In this document: positions 51,075-59,894 of the stretch, piece by piece
How positions within the stretch are numbered: position 1 is the stretch's first letter
How the letters are laid out: each line of letters begins with the position of its first letter
Source of the DNA: Ruminococcus sp.
Lineage (GTDB): Bacteria; Bacillota; Clostridia; Oscillospirales; Ruminococcaceae
DNA: 64,000 bases
Reading direction: 5' to 3'
Assembly (NCBI GenBank): GCA_029060305.1
Contig: JAIDUG010000032.1
Span: forward strand, 58,017 to 122,016
Translations under genes and position numbers: made by a program
The notes under the pieces: model-generated
What the model saw: only the letters and a program-made list of their open reading frames with translations
Told to the model about the DNA's origin: nothing
Database searches by the model: none

Positions 51075-52643
51075 ATGGAAGAAAAAGAAAAAATAATACA
51101 TCTGATTCCGAAAAAGAAAAAAGGGATTCTGAGACTTATATTCAGTCGACTGCTTATAATCGGAGCTTTGATAGCTTTTCAGGTACTTATGCTTCTGATA
51201 ATATATGTGTGGTTCAGTAAGTATATACCGCATTTTGAAATAATGCAAGGTCTCTTTTCAATAGGAATGGTCATCTATCTCTTTAAATGCGATATGGATT
51301 CCTCCAGTAAGCTGACGTGGCTTTTTATAATTATGCTGTCGCCTGTTTCCGGCACGATTCTGCTATGGTTTACAAAAAGAGATATAGGAAACTTTGCAAT
51401 GAAAGAACGTCTCAACTATCTTATCAGCGAAACAAAAAACAAACTTCCTCAGGACGGCAAAGTAATAAACAATCCCGATATAATAAATTCGTGTACCGAC
51501 GATTTATGCAGGTATCTGAACAGAAGCGGTTGTTTTCCCATATACGCAAATACAGACGTTAAATATTTTCCGTCAGGTGAGGAAAAATTTGTCGCACTGC
51601 TTGACGAACTCGCAAAAGCTGAAAAATTCATATTCCTTGAATACTTCATACTTGATGAGGGCTATATGTGGGGAAAAATGCTTGCGATTCTCGCAGAAAA
51701 GGCAAAGCAGGGAGTTGACGTGCGTGTGATGTATGACGGAATGTGCGAGATTTCCACACTGTCTTTTGACTATCCGGAACGTATGGCAAAACTCGGTATA
51801 AAATGCAAGGACTTTTCGCCGATAAGACCGTTTATTTCAACTCACTATAATTACCGTGACCACAGAAAAATACTTGTGATTGACGGAAAAGTCGCTTTCA
51901 ATGGAGGTATAAACCTTGCGGACGAATATATAAACAGAACAGAACGTTTCGGCTACTGGAAAGATACTGCCGTTATGCTGAAAGGCGAGGCTGTACAGAG
52001 TTTTACGCTGATGTTCCTGCAAATGTGGAATATGAGCGAAAAAACTCCTCAGTGGGACGAGTTTCTGACTGATGTGTACAAAAAGCCGGAAAGCAGAGGT
52101 TTCGTAATGCCTTACTCAGACCAGCCACTTGATGATTACAAGGTCGGCGAAAGCGTATATATGGATATTCTCAACCGTGCAACAGATTACGTACATATAA
52201 TGACACCTTATCTTATTCTTGACGATACTCTTGAAACAGCTTTGAAATTTTCTGCACAGCGAGGTGTAGATGTAAAAATAATTCTCCCTGGTATTCCGGA
52301 CAAAAAAATGGCTTATTCTCTTGCAAAGTCGCATTATAAATCGCTGATACAGTCGGGGGTAAAAATTTATGAATATACTCCGGGGTTTGTACACGCTAAG
52401 GTATGGACTTGCGACGATTGCAAGGCAGTAGTCGGCACGATAAACCTTGACTACAGAAGTCTTTACCACCATTTTGAATGTGCTACCTATATGTACAAAA
52501 TGGATTGTATTTCCGACATTGAGAGGGATTTTAATGATACTCTTACAAAATGCCGTGAAGTCACTCCGGAAACTATCAGAAAGGAAAAACTTTTCTATAA
52601 ATTCTGGGGGTCTGTTATGAAAATAATAGCTCCGCTGATGTGA
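51075..52643 (+). CDS. cls: Cardiolipin synthase
   Basis: Joins phosphatidylglycerols into cardiolipin at the membrane. The 522-residue protein has two or three N-terminal hydrophobic segments (about 20-90) and two phospholipase-D HKD motifs, DHRKILVIDG (about 260) and HAKVWTCDD (about 440). A perfect AAGGAGG precedes ATG 51075. Monocistronic from a consensus promoter. Confidence 0.94.
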   Translation: MEEKEKIIHLIPKKKKGILRLIFSRLLIIGALIAFQVLMLLIIYVWFSKYIPHFEIMQGLFSIGMVIYLFKCDMDSSSKLTWLFIIMLSPVSGTILLWFTKRDIGNFAMKERLNYLISETKNKLPQDGKVINNPDIINSCTDDLCRYLNRSGCFPIYANTDVKYFPSGEEKFVALLDELAKAEKFIFLEYFILDEGYMWGKMLAILAEKAKQGVDVRVMYDGMCEISTLSFDYPERMAKLGIKCKDFSPIRPFISTHYNYRDHRKILVIDGKVAFNGGINLADEYINRTERFGYWKDTAVMLKGEAVQSFTLMFLQMWNMSEKTPQWDEFLTDVYKKPESRGFVMPYSDQPLDDYKVGESVYMDILNRATDYVHIMTPYLILDDTLETALKFSAQRGVDVKIILPGIPDKKMAYSLAKSHYKSLIQSGVKIYEYTPGFVHAKVWTCDDCKAVVGTINLDYRSLYHHFECATYMYKMDCISDIERDFNDTLTKCREVTPETIRKEKLFYKFWGSVMKIIAPLM

Positions 52644-52645
52644 CC

Positions 52646-52674
52646 TTGACAGAATACGGATTCTGTGTTATAAT
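52646..52674 (+). promoter_or_regulatory. Promoter of the dCMP deaminase gene
   Basis: TTGACA (52646-52651), 17 bases, TATAAT (52669-52674). Confidence 0.85.
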
Positions 52675-52704
52675 CAGGTATCATAAATTGAAAGGAGTTT
52701 TTTT

Positions 52705-53187
52705 ATGAAAAGAACCGATTACATAAGCTGGGACGAATATTTCATGGGAATAGCAATGCTTTCCGCTGAACGCAGTAAGGACAATTCCACTCAGGTAGGT
52801 GCTTGTATAGTAGATGCTGATAATAAAATTGTAGCAGTAGGTTACAACGGTATGCCGAGAGGTTGCAATGACGACGAAATGCCGTGGGAACGTGAGGGAG
52901 ATTCAGCACTTGATACAAAATATCCCTTTGTATGTCACGCTGAACTCAATGCCATTCTCAACAGAAATTCCGCAGACCTCAGAGGCTGTACATTATATGT
53001 AACGCTCTTTCCGTGTAATGAATGTGCAAAAGCCGTAATACAGTCCGGAATAAAGCGTGTAGTTTTCTACAGCAACAAATATGACGGTACTGAAAGTGTA
53101 ACGGCTTCGCAGTTTCTTCTCAGCAAAAGCGGAGTAAGCGTTGAACCGTATCAGAAAAGCAACAAGACCATTACTCTTGACGTTTAA
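52705..53187 (+). CDS. Deoxycytidylate deaminase (ComEB family)
   Basis: Deaminates dCMP to dUMP for thymidylate synthesis. A 160-residue zinc enzyme with CHAELNAI (HAE motif, about 72-79) and PCNECAK (about 99-105), plus the SKDNSTQVGACIVD N-terminal block. AAAGGAG site; followed by a strong hairpin terminator. Confidence 0.92.
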   Translation: MKRTDYISWDEYFMGIAMLSAERSKDNSTQVGACIVDADNKIVAVGYNGMPRGCNDDEMPWEREGDSALDTKYPFVCHAELNAILNRNSADLRGCTLYVTLFPCNECAKAVIQSGIKRVVFYSNKYDGTESVTASQFLLSKSGVSVEPYQKSNKTITLDV

Positions 53188-53205
53188 AATATTTGTCAGT
53201 AAAAA

Positions 53206-53238
53206 AAGCAGTATGTTATTGTGACATACTGCTTTTTG
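53206..53238. terminator. Bidirectional terminator
   Basis: AAGCAGTATGT (53206-53216) pairs perfectly with ACATACTGCTT (53224-53234), with Ts on one side and As on the other, between convergent genes. Confidence 0.95.
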
Positions 53239-53265
53239 TTGTTATATAAGTTTCGTCGGCTGGTA

Positions 53266-54879
53266 TTATTTATTCAATATCATTTCACGCATAAGTACCA
53301 TATCAAATGAATCAATTCTGCCGTCTTTAGTCAGGTCAGCACCCCAAGATACATCTCTACTGTTTAAGATATGCTGGCTTAAAGATACCATATCGGCAAT
53401 ACTTACTTTACCGTCATCATTAGCGTCACCAGATATAACATCATCAAGAGGATTAAACTTGAGATTATGAGCGAGAGCATAAGAATGGGCTTCAGTATCA
53501 TAATAACCGGAAACTATAGAACCATTAGGGGCTACACATTCGTACTCCTGCAATAAAGAATTTAATGGAGGTATATAACCGATACTCAGATTATCTGAGC
53601 CGTGTGATAATGGCAATGTACCGATGATTTCAACAGATTTCGGAATAGTTATTTTCTTAGGTTTAGAATCACGATAAAAAGCCTCTGTACCTAAATACTT
53701 AAGATTTTCAGGTAACACTATATCTGTACATTTGATATTTGTAAATGCATTAGATTTTATTTCTTCAATATCATTACCAAGTTTAAGATTTTCGAGGTTA
53801 TTACAAGCTGAAAACGCCAACTCACCAATTGATTTTGCATTAATTTCAGCTGTTACAGGAGATACTTGTGCAAATGAAGCTCTCCCTATAATTAATTCAG
53901 GACAGTTAATCTTTATATCTTTTAAGTTTGTATACCAAAAAGCACTATTTCCTATATATTTTAGATTCTCAGGGAAATTTATTTCCTCAAGAAATTGACA
54001 ATTGTAAAAGGCATCAGCTTCTATATACTCTATAGTTTCTGGGAGTGCTATTTTTTTGATAGTTGCATTAGTAAAAGCCGAAAAACCAATAGCAGTTACA
54101 GGATAACCATTAACTTTTTCAGGTATCACAACAGTTTCTTCAGTTGAAACAATACGACCATATATATATTTACTTTCAATCAAGACAAGAGTGTTGTCAG
54201 GACATAAATAATAAGTGTTACCGTCATCTTCAATTATATTTTCTTCTGACATAGATTTAGCAAAATTATTTAGGATTTTATAATATTCCTTGCCATTTAA
54301 ACTATCCGTTTCTATATCATACCTAAATCCATTTAAAGCTAAATATTCCCAGTTTTCATCAGTAATCGGAATTTTAAATCCCACATAACTGCCATCTTGA
54401 ATAATTTTATTGTCTCCATTATCATCTAACCAATACTCATAAGTAAAGCAATCTTTTTCGGGAGTTATATCATAATTAATTATATCTGGAACACAATGTG
54501 TAAAATGATAACGACTAAAACCAAAATCAGAATATTTATTACATACATTATAAAAATCAGGGCTTTTAATTACGTCAAGAGTTAATCTCTCTCCTATGTT
54601 TTCATCGTGCAAAAGCGTACGTCTTGCACGTTCACAATAAATGGTATCTGTTGTTGACTGTTCCGTCTCGAAAATAAATTTACAAAGGTCTTTTTCTTCA
54701 CTGGTAAGTGAATCATAGTCAAGTATACAGAGGTCATATTTCAGGAATCTTTCCCACAATTCCGGACTGTTTTCCACAGTAACCGAAGTATCTTCCGTCA
54801 TTTCAACAGCGTTTACGCATACAGGCGAATAAGTACAGCATAAAACTGCTGACAAAAATAAAGAAATAAATTTTTTCAT
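53266..54879 (-). CDS. Secreted BspA-type leucine-rich-repeat protein with type I dockerin (second)
   Basis: A 537-residue exported protein with a signal peptide (MKKFISLFLSAVLCC..., cleavage near VNA), a 200-residue N-terminal region of unknown fold, LRR_5 repeats from about 240 to 430 (IEYIEADAFYNCQFLEEI type), and a C-terminal type I dockerin with loops GDANDDGKVSIADM and DLTKDGRIDSFDM. Its repeat part is like the protein at 27277 but with a different N-terminal region. Promoter at 54906-54935. Confidence 0.88.
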   Translation of the reverse strand: MKKFISLFLSAVLCCTYSPVCVNAVEMTEDTSVTVENSPELWERFLKYDLCILDYDSLTSEEKDLCKFIFETEQSTTDTIYCERARRTLLHDENIGERLTLDVIKSPDFYNVCNKYSDFGFSRYHFTHCVPDIINYDITPEKDCFTYEYWLDDNGDNKIIQDGSYVGFKIPITDENWEYLALNGFRYDIETDSLNGKEYYKILNNFAKSMSEENIIEDDGNTYYLCPDNTLVLIESKYIYGRIVSTEETVVIPEKVNGYPVTAIGFSAFTNATIKKIALPETIEYIEADAFYNCQFLEEINFPENLKYIGNSAFWYTNLKDIKINCPELIIGRASFAQVSPVTAEINAKSIGELAFSACNNLENLKLGNDIEEIKSNAFTNIKCTDIVLPENLKYLGTEAFYRDSKPKKITIPKSVEIIGTLPLSHGSDNLSIGYIPPLNSLLQEYECVAPNGSIVSGYYDTEAHSYALAHNLKFNPLDDVISGDANDDGKVSIADMVSLSQHILNSRDVSWGADLTKDGRIDSFDMVLMREMILNK

Positions 54880-54905
54880 ATAATCAACACCGTCCTTTGA
54901 TATAC

Positions 54906-54935
54906 ATCATACACTATTTTTTATATAAATGTCAA
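54906..54935 (-). promoter_or_regulatory. Promoter of the third dockerin gene
   Basis: Minus strand: TTGACA (54930-54935), 18 bases, TATGAT (54906-54911). Confidence 0.6.
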
Positions 54936-55063
54936 TAGCTTTTTGGAAAAAAGTATAAAAAATAACTAAATTTTATGTACAAAACGTATAATAATACATA
55001 AAATAAAACTTTTTTTAAATTTTCGTTTTAGGCTTCCCGACGGTAACAATCATTTTTACAAAC

Positions 55064-55104
55064 AAAAAACACGTCATTTCCTTGCCGGAACGACGTGTTT
55101 TTTC
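55064..55104 (-). terminator. Former terminator of the tRNA-Pro gene
   Basis: ACACGTC (55069-55075) pairs with GACGTGT (55092-55098) inside longer A/T runs, placed directly after the CCA end of the tRNA remnant on the minus strand. Confidence 0.85.
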
Positions 55105-55106
55105 TA

Positions 55107-55152
55107 TGGTCTGAGTGACGGGACTTGAACCCACGGCCTCTACCACCCCAAG
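55107..55152 (-). other. 3' part of tRNA-Pro(GGG): attachment site of the prophage
   Basis: 46 bases on the minus strand match the 3' part of a tRNA from position 31 to CCA: C31, anticodon loop TTGGGGT (anticodon GGG, Pro), stem GGTAG, variable AGGCC, T-loop TTCAAGT between GTGGG and CCCGT, acceptor CACTCAG, then ACCA. Beyond 55152 the sequence no longer continues as a tRNA. This is the displaced tRNA end left by integration. The intact tRNA should be at the other end, outside the window. Confidence 0.85.
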
Positions 55153-55303
55153 ATACAGACAGCTTTTTTTGTTCCTACTAACTTCCATCAACCCTTTATA
55201 TCTTCCGGTTCTAACAAGCTCTCCTGAGCTGAATAACTGCCGGTTACTGCACGCTTTTCTTTTTTTCTCGTATAACATTTTTATTAAAGGACGTGAATTT
55301 TTA

Positions 55304-56089
55304 ATGATTGATAAAAACCTTATTGAAATCGCAAGCCGTGTTAACCTCGCTGATTACCTTATTGCACGTGGTGAACATCTTAAAAAAGTCGGTCAGGGTT
55401 ATGTTATGATAGAACACGACAGCTTACGCTTTTATGAAAATACTTTCAACTGGTACTCCAAAGGTCAAAAGGGAAATACTATAAATTTTCTCTGTCTGTA
55501 CTATGATATTACTTTTTCGCAGGCTGTAAATGAACTTTGTCGGTTCTCCAATGTTACTACAACCACTTCTCAGGACAGTAAAAGAGTTATTGCATACCTT
55601 TGTAAAAAACGTGGTCTCGATTATAACCTTGTTACTGCTCTCATAAAAAATAAATATCTGTATCAGGATTCAAGAGGAAACTGCAACTTTGTTATACGTG
55701 ACTGGGACAAATATCCTATAGGTCATGAAATTGTTGGAACTGGAGATACCCGATACAAACAAATCACTTCCCATTCCGGATATGGCTTTTATATAATGAT
55801 TGGCAAGCCTACAGATGTCCTCTTTTTTGAAAGTACGATTGACTTGCTTAGTTGTTATCAGCTTTACCATGAAAAATTTACTCATCATGTACTTGTCAGC
55901 ATGGGCGGTCTGAATCCCAGTGTAATATATAATGTTCTTTCCCTCAGTGACGATTTTAAGATTTGGCTTTGCGTTGATAATGACAAAGCCGGAGACAATT
56001 TTATTAAACGTATACAATCAGCTTTTATTCAGTCTAAAGTATTCAGACCTAAAGACTTTAAAGACTGGAATGACTGTCTGAGGAAATAA
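55304..56089 (+). CDS. TOPRIM/DUF3991-type primase-like protein of the prophage
   Basis: A 261-residue protein: an N-terminal region like the CHC2/DUF3991 zone of primase-like proteins but without zinc cysteines (SRVNLADYLIARGEHLKKVGQGY, FNWYSKGQKGNTINFL), and a C-terminal TOPRIM fold with the acidic FFESTIDLLS (about 170) and LCVDNDKAGDNF (about 227-238) motifs. Such proteins assist replication of plasmids and conjugative elements. ATG 55304, AAAGGA 12 bases upstream. It is the first gene inside the left attachment site. Confidence 0.78.
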   Translation: MIDKNLIEIASRVNLADYLIARGEHLKKVGQGYVMIEHDSLRFYENTFNWYSKGQKGNTINFLCLYYDITFSQAVNELCRFSNVTTTTSQDSKRVIAYLCKKRGLDYNLVTALIKNKYLYQDSRGNCNFVIRDWDKYPIGHEIVGTGDTRYKQITSHSGYGFYIMIGKPTDVLFFESTIDLLSCYQLYHEKFTHHVLVSMGGLNPSVIYNVLSLSDDFKIWLCVDNDKAGDNFIKRIQSAFIQSKVFRPKDFKDWNDCLRK

Positions 56090-56171
56090 GTGTCTTTTTT
56101 CTCTTTCCAATTGTAATTTTTCTTAATATCTCCGGTTACATTCGTTCATCAGCGAACATAACCGGAGTTTT

Positions 56172-56600
56172 TTATTTTCCGTTATTGTCGCCGTTTATTA
56201 TGCTAATGTTAGTATTTTGGCTTACGTCTCCTATGCTTATATTTCTGTCTCCTTTTATTGTGGTCTGATTTTCTTTTTTCTGCTGTTTAACAAGCTGTTC
56301 AAGATATAATTCAACTTTGCCTTTTCTTTTTTCAGATAAGCTATTATATAAGCTGAGTATATATCTTTCTTCCTTGCTGTTCTTGTGCAGTCCGCCTTTG
56401 TCGTTTGTTAATCCTGTTATGTAATCCATACTTACATTATAATATTTTGCTAATGTTATCATTCTTCCTGTGGGTATGTCTCTCTTTCCTTTCTCATAAT
56501 CTCCATAGTAATTTCCTGTTGTTTTTATGATTTTTCCTACTTGTGCTTGATTCATACTCATATCTTCTCTCAAGTCTTTTAATCTTTGGTAAATTCCCAT
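56172..56600 (-). CDS. Prophage Xre-family repressor, 142 aa
   Basis: An N-terminal helix-turn-helix (residues 5-65; NQAQVGKIIKTTGNYYGDYEKG) and a C-terminal part with a helix and a polar Asn/Gly-rich tail. AGGAGTG precedes ATG 56600. It is divergent from the structural genes, and its -10 (TATAAT on the minus strand, 56634-56639) is overlapped by a palindrome, so it should repress both itself and the phage operon like a Cro/CI-type switch. Confidence 0.88.
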   Translation of the reverse strand: MGIYQRLKDLREDMSMNQAQVGKIIKTTGNYYGDYEKGKRDIPTGRMITLAKYYNVSMDYITGLTNDKGGLHKNSKEERYILSLYNSLSEKRKGKVELYLEQLVKQQKKENQTTIKGDRNISIGDVSQNTNISIINGDNNGK

Positions 56601-56638
56601 AAATATTCACTCCTGTTTTTGTTACTTTCTCCGATTAT

Positions 56639-56714
56639 ATCATAAATGATTGAAAAATACTTGACTTTCACCGAAAAATGAGTATAATTATATTTATTCA
56701 ATCACATATGATTG
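56639..56714. promoter_or_regulatory. Divergent prophage promoter region with two operators
   Basis: Rightward promoter TTGACT (56661-56666), 16 bases, TATAAT (56683-56688). Two sites of the form ATCA-N4-TGAT flank it: 56639-56650 and, within the perfect palindrome CAATCA-CATA-TGATTG, 56699-56714. The first overlaps the leftward -10, the second the start of the rightward transcript. Confidence 0.75.
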
Positions 56715-56804
56715 ATATTTAGTTTCTTTCAACCAAATATAAATTTAAAAATCTGCACCTGACGGCTGTTGCCGGTGTGGGACTTTGAAAGGCGGTGATA
56801 AAAA

Positions 56805-56996
56805 ATGACAGAGGTTTTCCTTTTTATTCTTGGTATTTGCATTTTATTTTCTGTTTACAGATTTTTGCGTAGACCTTTAGGACCTTTAGACTTTTCCAGA
56901 GGTTTTTTAGGTAAACCGGATTCTACAGATAATCTTGAAAAATCAGAAGATGAGCCTTTTAAGATAAATCTTTCAAAAGATAAGTCCGGCGATTAA
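56805..56996 (+). CDS. Small membrane protein of the prophage, 63 aa
   Basis: One N-terminal hydrophobic helix (TEVFLFILGICILFSVYRFL) is followed by a charged cytosolic tail. GGCGGTGAT ribosome site. First gene of the rightward phage operon; no homology recognised. Confidence 0.7.
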   Translation: MTEVFLFILGICILFSVYRFLRRPLGPLDFSRGFLGKPDSTDNLEKSEDEPFKINLSKDKSGD

Positions 56997-57050
56997 GCCG
57001 ATTTATAAATAAAACGCCTTAAACCAACAAGGCAGAAAGGAGTAACGACT

Positions 57051-57371
57051 ATGAGTACATATTTAGTTGGATTTGGAGTAAATAAAGGTGAATTTCCTAA
57101 TGAAAAAACTGGCGACATGATTTCGTATAGCAACCGTTCACTTGACTGTATTACTGATAATGGACAGAACGATAAAAGCTATGGTTTTTCTTGTTTTCAT
57201 ATAAAAAAAATAAGAATGTCTGACCTTGCTTGTTCGCTCGGCGTTCCTGAACGTGATGATTCTGTTGATACGGCACTGAAAAATATGTGTAAAAAGGAGA
57301 TTGAACTTGTTTACGCTCCGAAAAATAATACACTGGAGATAGTTGGGGTTCGTCCGGTGTTTAAAAAGTAA
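57051..57371 (+). CDS. Probable single-stranded-DNA-binding protein of the phage, 106 aa
   Basis: A small soluble protein with a beta-rich profile and several aromatic residues, directly before the coat gene where inoviruses encode the gpV-type DNA-binding protein. AAAGGAG site. The function is inferred from position and size only; no motif is diagnostic. Confidence 0.55.
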   Translation: MSTYLVGFGVNKGEFPNEKTGDMISYSNRSLDCITDNGQNDKSYGFSCFHIKKIRMSDLACSLGVPERDDSVDTALKNMCKKEIELVYAPKNNTLEIVGVRPVFKK

Positions 57372-57426
57372 GTTGGGCTGTAAAGCCTGATTTATAAATG
57401 ATATTAGGGATTAAGGGGGTGTAATT

Positions 57427-57639
57427 ATGACGTTTTATGCAGTCGCCGCTGAAACTACTACTGTTGACGCTTTGGGAAATCTTAAAACCGCTCTTGAAAT
57501 GGTTTGGGGACAGATGACCACTTGTGTGAACACTATTTCGGGTAGTCCGCTTCTTCTTCTTGCTGTGGCGATACCTGTTGCCGGTGCTGTTATCGGACTT
57601 GCTAAAAGACTTCTTCGCTTTGGCGGTCGTCGCAGATGA
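57427..57639 (+). CDS. Major coat protein of the filamentous phage (gpVIII-like)
   Basis: 70 residues with the typical three-part design: an acidic amphipathic N-terminal part (AETTTVDALGNLKTALEM), one hydrophobic helix (SPLLLLAVAIPVAGAVIGL, about 40-58) and a basic C-terminus (AKRLLRFGGRRR) that would face the DNA. The helix is Ala/Gly-rich. It lies between the ssDNA-binding candidate and the adhesin gene, as in inoviruses. Confidence 0.82.
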   Translation: MTFYAVAAETTTVDALGNLKTALEMVWGQMTTCVNTISGSPLLLLAVAIPVAGAVIGLAKRLLRFGGRRR

Positions 57640-57695
57640 TGAAACTTTTGGGGTAGGGGTTCAAACCTCTGCCCCTCTTTTAAGGTAGGTGAACT

Positions 57696-59189
57696 ATGAA
57701 AAAACTTTTAAAAAAAATATTTCTTTTTCTAATGGTGTTCCTCGTAACCCTTTACTTCATTGGGTCTTGTACAGAACGTCCGGATTACAAGCCGAAAGAA
57801 GAAAGCAATACTCCGGTGTTTACTGAATTAACGCCTGACGAATATCAACGACAAATGGACGAAATTATAAAAAAACAGCCTGTAACTCAGACTGTTTTCA
57901 AAAGTCATATGATTCAGGCATATGCTGATAACGCTATTATAGACAAACTTGACGAATGGTTTGATAAAACAAATCTCTACAAAATAGATGATTTTGTCAG
58001 CGGATATTTCGACTATCTGCGTAATCCTGACAGTTACTTTGACGATATACCTAATGTACCGCCACCAAAGGGCAAAAGCAAAGAGGCAGCTCCTGTAACA
58101 TCTTATACAGTTCCTGTCAGCTATAACTTCTATGCGAAAAACAGGATTACTTATAATAACGGCGTTTCAGAAATAGTAGTCTGCCGAATGAATTTTGATT
58201 ATGGTTCTACATCTGCTACACGTTATGGTCACGTTACCTTTACAAGAAGTAGTAGTGCAGGTTATGCAACTTCATTTGGCTTTGACATCAAGTCTGTTGG
58301 CTTGGCTTTGAGTTTTTCGTCATCACAAGCCTTTTCAGTTAATTATATGCCGGTTAAATCTAACGTTAGTGGTATTGACATTAATAGTAACAGTTCGTTT
58401 TTCAATTACTCTTGTTCAGCTTATTTTGTCAGTGGTACAACTAACAGTATCTACACAAAAAATGCCGGAAATTCTACAGTCAGGTTTAATGATATAGCAT
58501 TTTCCGGTTCAAACTCTGATTGGTACAATCGTTTTACTATCTGCCAAACATTTTCCAATGATTACACTTTTATTCAGTGTATCGACAGTTATCAGGGCGG
58601 AAACAGGGTTAAGTCAGTCAACAAGTATTATGATAATCATATGGGAGAGACCATAACAACTAATAACTACAATAATTATAAGGACTATGGAGTTACCTAT
58701 AACAAAGTTACCAATTCTTTGGAATTTGACCCTGATATATTAGCCGGTTATTTCAATGGTACAATCAAGCCATCATTAGAAGCAGGGTTTGATTCTGTAT
58801 TCAGTGTCGTTCCTGATATAGGAGCTGAAATAAACGGCTATACAGGAGAATTGAATAACCTTGTTGAAATAATCAATCAGTCTACAGCTACTGCAACGAC
58901 AGGCGGTACATATCCTGTTGCAACTGGTGACATTAATGTTAATGTTACAGTTGACGTTACTTTTCCGGAAGAATTTTATAAAAAATATCCGGCACTGACT
59001 ACTGAACCTGCTTTCGTTGCTGAAAATCCTGACGTTGACTTTGCTTTTGATTCACCTTTGCCTGTCAGGGGCTTGCAAGTTGCCGGACGTTTCATTACTC
59101 TTGCAAGTGACTTTATTTATGATGCCGGTCTGATGCCTGTTGCCCTGATGTGCGTTTCACTGGGATTGGTCACTATGTTTTTTCTGTAA
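57696..59189 (+). CDS. Minor coat/adsorption protein (gpIII-like), lipoprotein-type N-terminus
   Basis: A 497-residue exported protein. The N-terminus is a signal sequence with a lipobox-like IGSC (Cys about 26), followed by a long Ser/Thr/Asn/Tyr-rich beta region (about 110-330), a central helix-rich part, a Thr-rich linker, and a C-terminal hydrophobic anchor (LMPVALMCVSLGLVTMFFL). This order fits the receptor-binding protein at the tip of a filamentous phage. The family was not recognised by sequence alone. Confidence 0.7.
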   Translation: MKKLLKKIFLFLMVFLVTLYFIGSCTERPDYKPKEESNTPVFTELTPDEYQRQMDEIIKKQPVTQTVFKSHMIQAYADNAIIDKLDEWFDKTNLYKIDDFVSGYFDYLRNPDSYFDDIPNVPPPKGKSKEAAPVTSYTVPVSYNFYAKNRITYNNGVSEIVVCRMNFDYGSTSATRYGHVTFTRSSSAGYATSFGFDIKSVGLALSFSSSQAFSVNYMPVKSNVSGIDINSNSSFFNYSCSAYFVSGTTNSIYTKNAGNSTVRFNDIAFSGSNSDWYNRFTICQTFSNDYTFIQCIDSYQGGNRVKSVNKYYDNHMGETITTNNYNNYKDYGVTYNKVTNSLEFDPDILAGYFNGTIKPSLEAGFDSVFSVVPDIGAEINGYTGELNNLVEIINQSTATATTGGTYPVATGDINVNVTVDVTFPEEFYKKYPALTTEPAFVAENPDVDFAFDSPLPVRGLQVAGRFITLASDFIYDAGLMPVALMCVSLGLVTMFFL

Positions 59190-59201
59190 GGTGGTGTGAT
59201 T

Positions 59202-59426
59202 ATGTTCAGTATTATTGAAAATATTTATTCCGGTTGGCAATACATTATAAATCTTGTTTCTTTGGTCGGCGGAAATTTTCATATAGTTCTTGACAACATT
59301 CCGAAATTTTCCGGTTACATTTCAAACCTTTTCAACGTTATTTCTGTTCCGTCTTGGATTGTCTCGACTATTCTTGCTACTCTTGGATTCAGAATAGTTT
59401 CAAAGATTTGTCACTGGGGGCGATAA
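59202..59426 (+). CDS. Small phage membrane protein, 74 aa
   Basis: Two weak hydrophobic segments. ATG 59202 has AAGGTGG; the apparent GTG 59196 is part of the ribosome site. It follows the adhesin by a few bases. Position suggests a minor tip protein (gpVI/gpVII/gpIX type). Confidence 0.65.
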   Translation: MFSIIENIYSGWQYIINLVSLVGGNFHIVLDNIPKFSGYISNLFNVISVPSWIVSTILATLGFRIVSKICHWGR

Positions 59427-59427
59427 T

Positions 59428-59691
59428 TTGGATTCTACTATTAATCTTCTTGATTTCATCATAGAACAGTTTAAATTTCTTTTCCAGTATATGAAAGAAA
59501 CTGTGGTATTTCAACCTACTATTTTTCTGTTTGACTTTCCAGTTACTATATGGGATTTATCCTTGGGCTTTCTTTGTGCCAATCTTTTTCTTTATTTCTT
59601 CGGCTTTCTTATTGATAGCGGTGATGTAGAGCTTGACACTTATGATGATGACGATATAGAGGTTGATGATTATGGTGATAATTTTTATTAA
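59428..59691 (+). CDS. Small phage membrane protein with acidic tail, 87 aa
   Basis: A TTG start (59428) follows GGGGGCG. One or two hydrophobic segments (about 28-60) are followed by a strikingly acidic tail (DTYDDDDIEVDDYGD). Tightly spaced within the row of tiny membrane genes. Confidence 0.65.
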   Translation: MDSTINLLDFIIEQFKFLFQYMKETVVFQPTIFLFDFPVTIWDLSLGFLCANLFLYFFGFLIDSGDVELDTYDDDDIEVDDYGDNFY

Positions 59692-59705
59692 AGGTGGTGA
59701 CTGAT

Positions 59706-59894
59706 TTGCTTATTGAAATGATTGAAATATTTTTAGGAGCTTTCAATAATTTTTTCACAGTTGAAGATTCCAATTACCTGTGGTTTTCCCAGTTAATAGT
59801 TGTCGGTGTGTCCTTTGTGCTTCTTGTTACTTCCTGTGTCTGCCTTTGTATTATTGTTCATGATGTTCTGAAATGCTTAGGGGGTAAAAAATGA
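59706..59894 (+). CDS. Small phage membrane protein, 62 aa
   Basis: One hydrophobic helix (QLIVVGVSFVLLVTSCVCLC region) and a short basic end. I choose TTG 59706, with AAAGGTGG nine bases upstream; GTG 59694 would lie inside that site. It overlaps the next gene by four bases (ATGA). Confidence 0.6.
   Translation: MLIEMIEIFLGAFNNFFTVEDSNYLWFSQLIVVGVSFVLLVTSCVCLCIIVHDVLKCLGGKK

Noticed and set aside
55107..55152. Functional tRNA gene
   Set aside because: Only the part from position 31 to CCA is present; the D-arm and 5' acceptor strand are missing.
55115..55303. N-terminal extension of the TOPRIM protein
   Set aside because: It would be translated from the tRNA remnant and has no ribosome site; ATG 55304 starts the recognisable domain.
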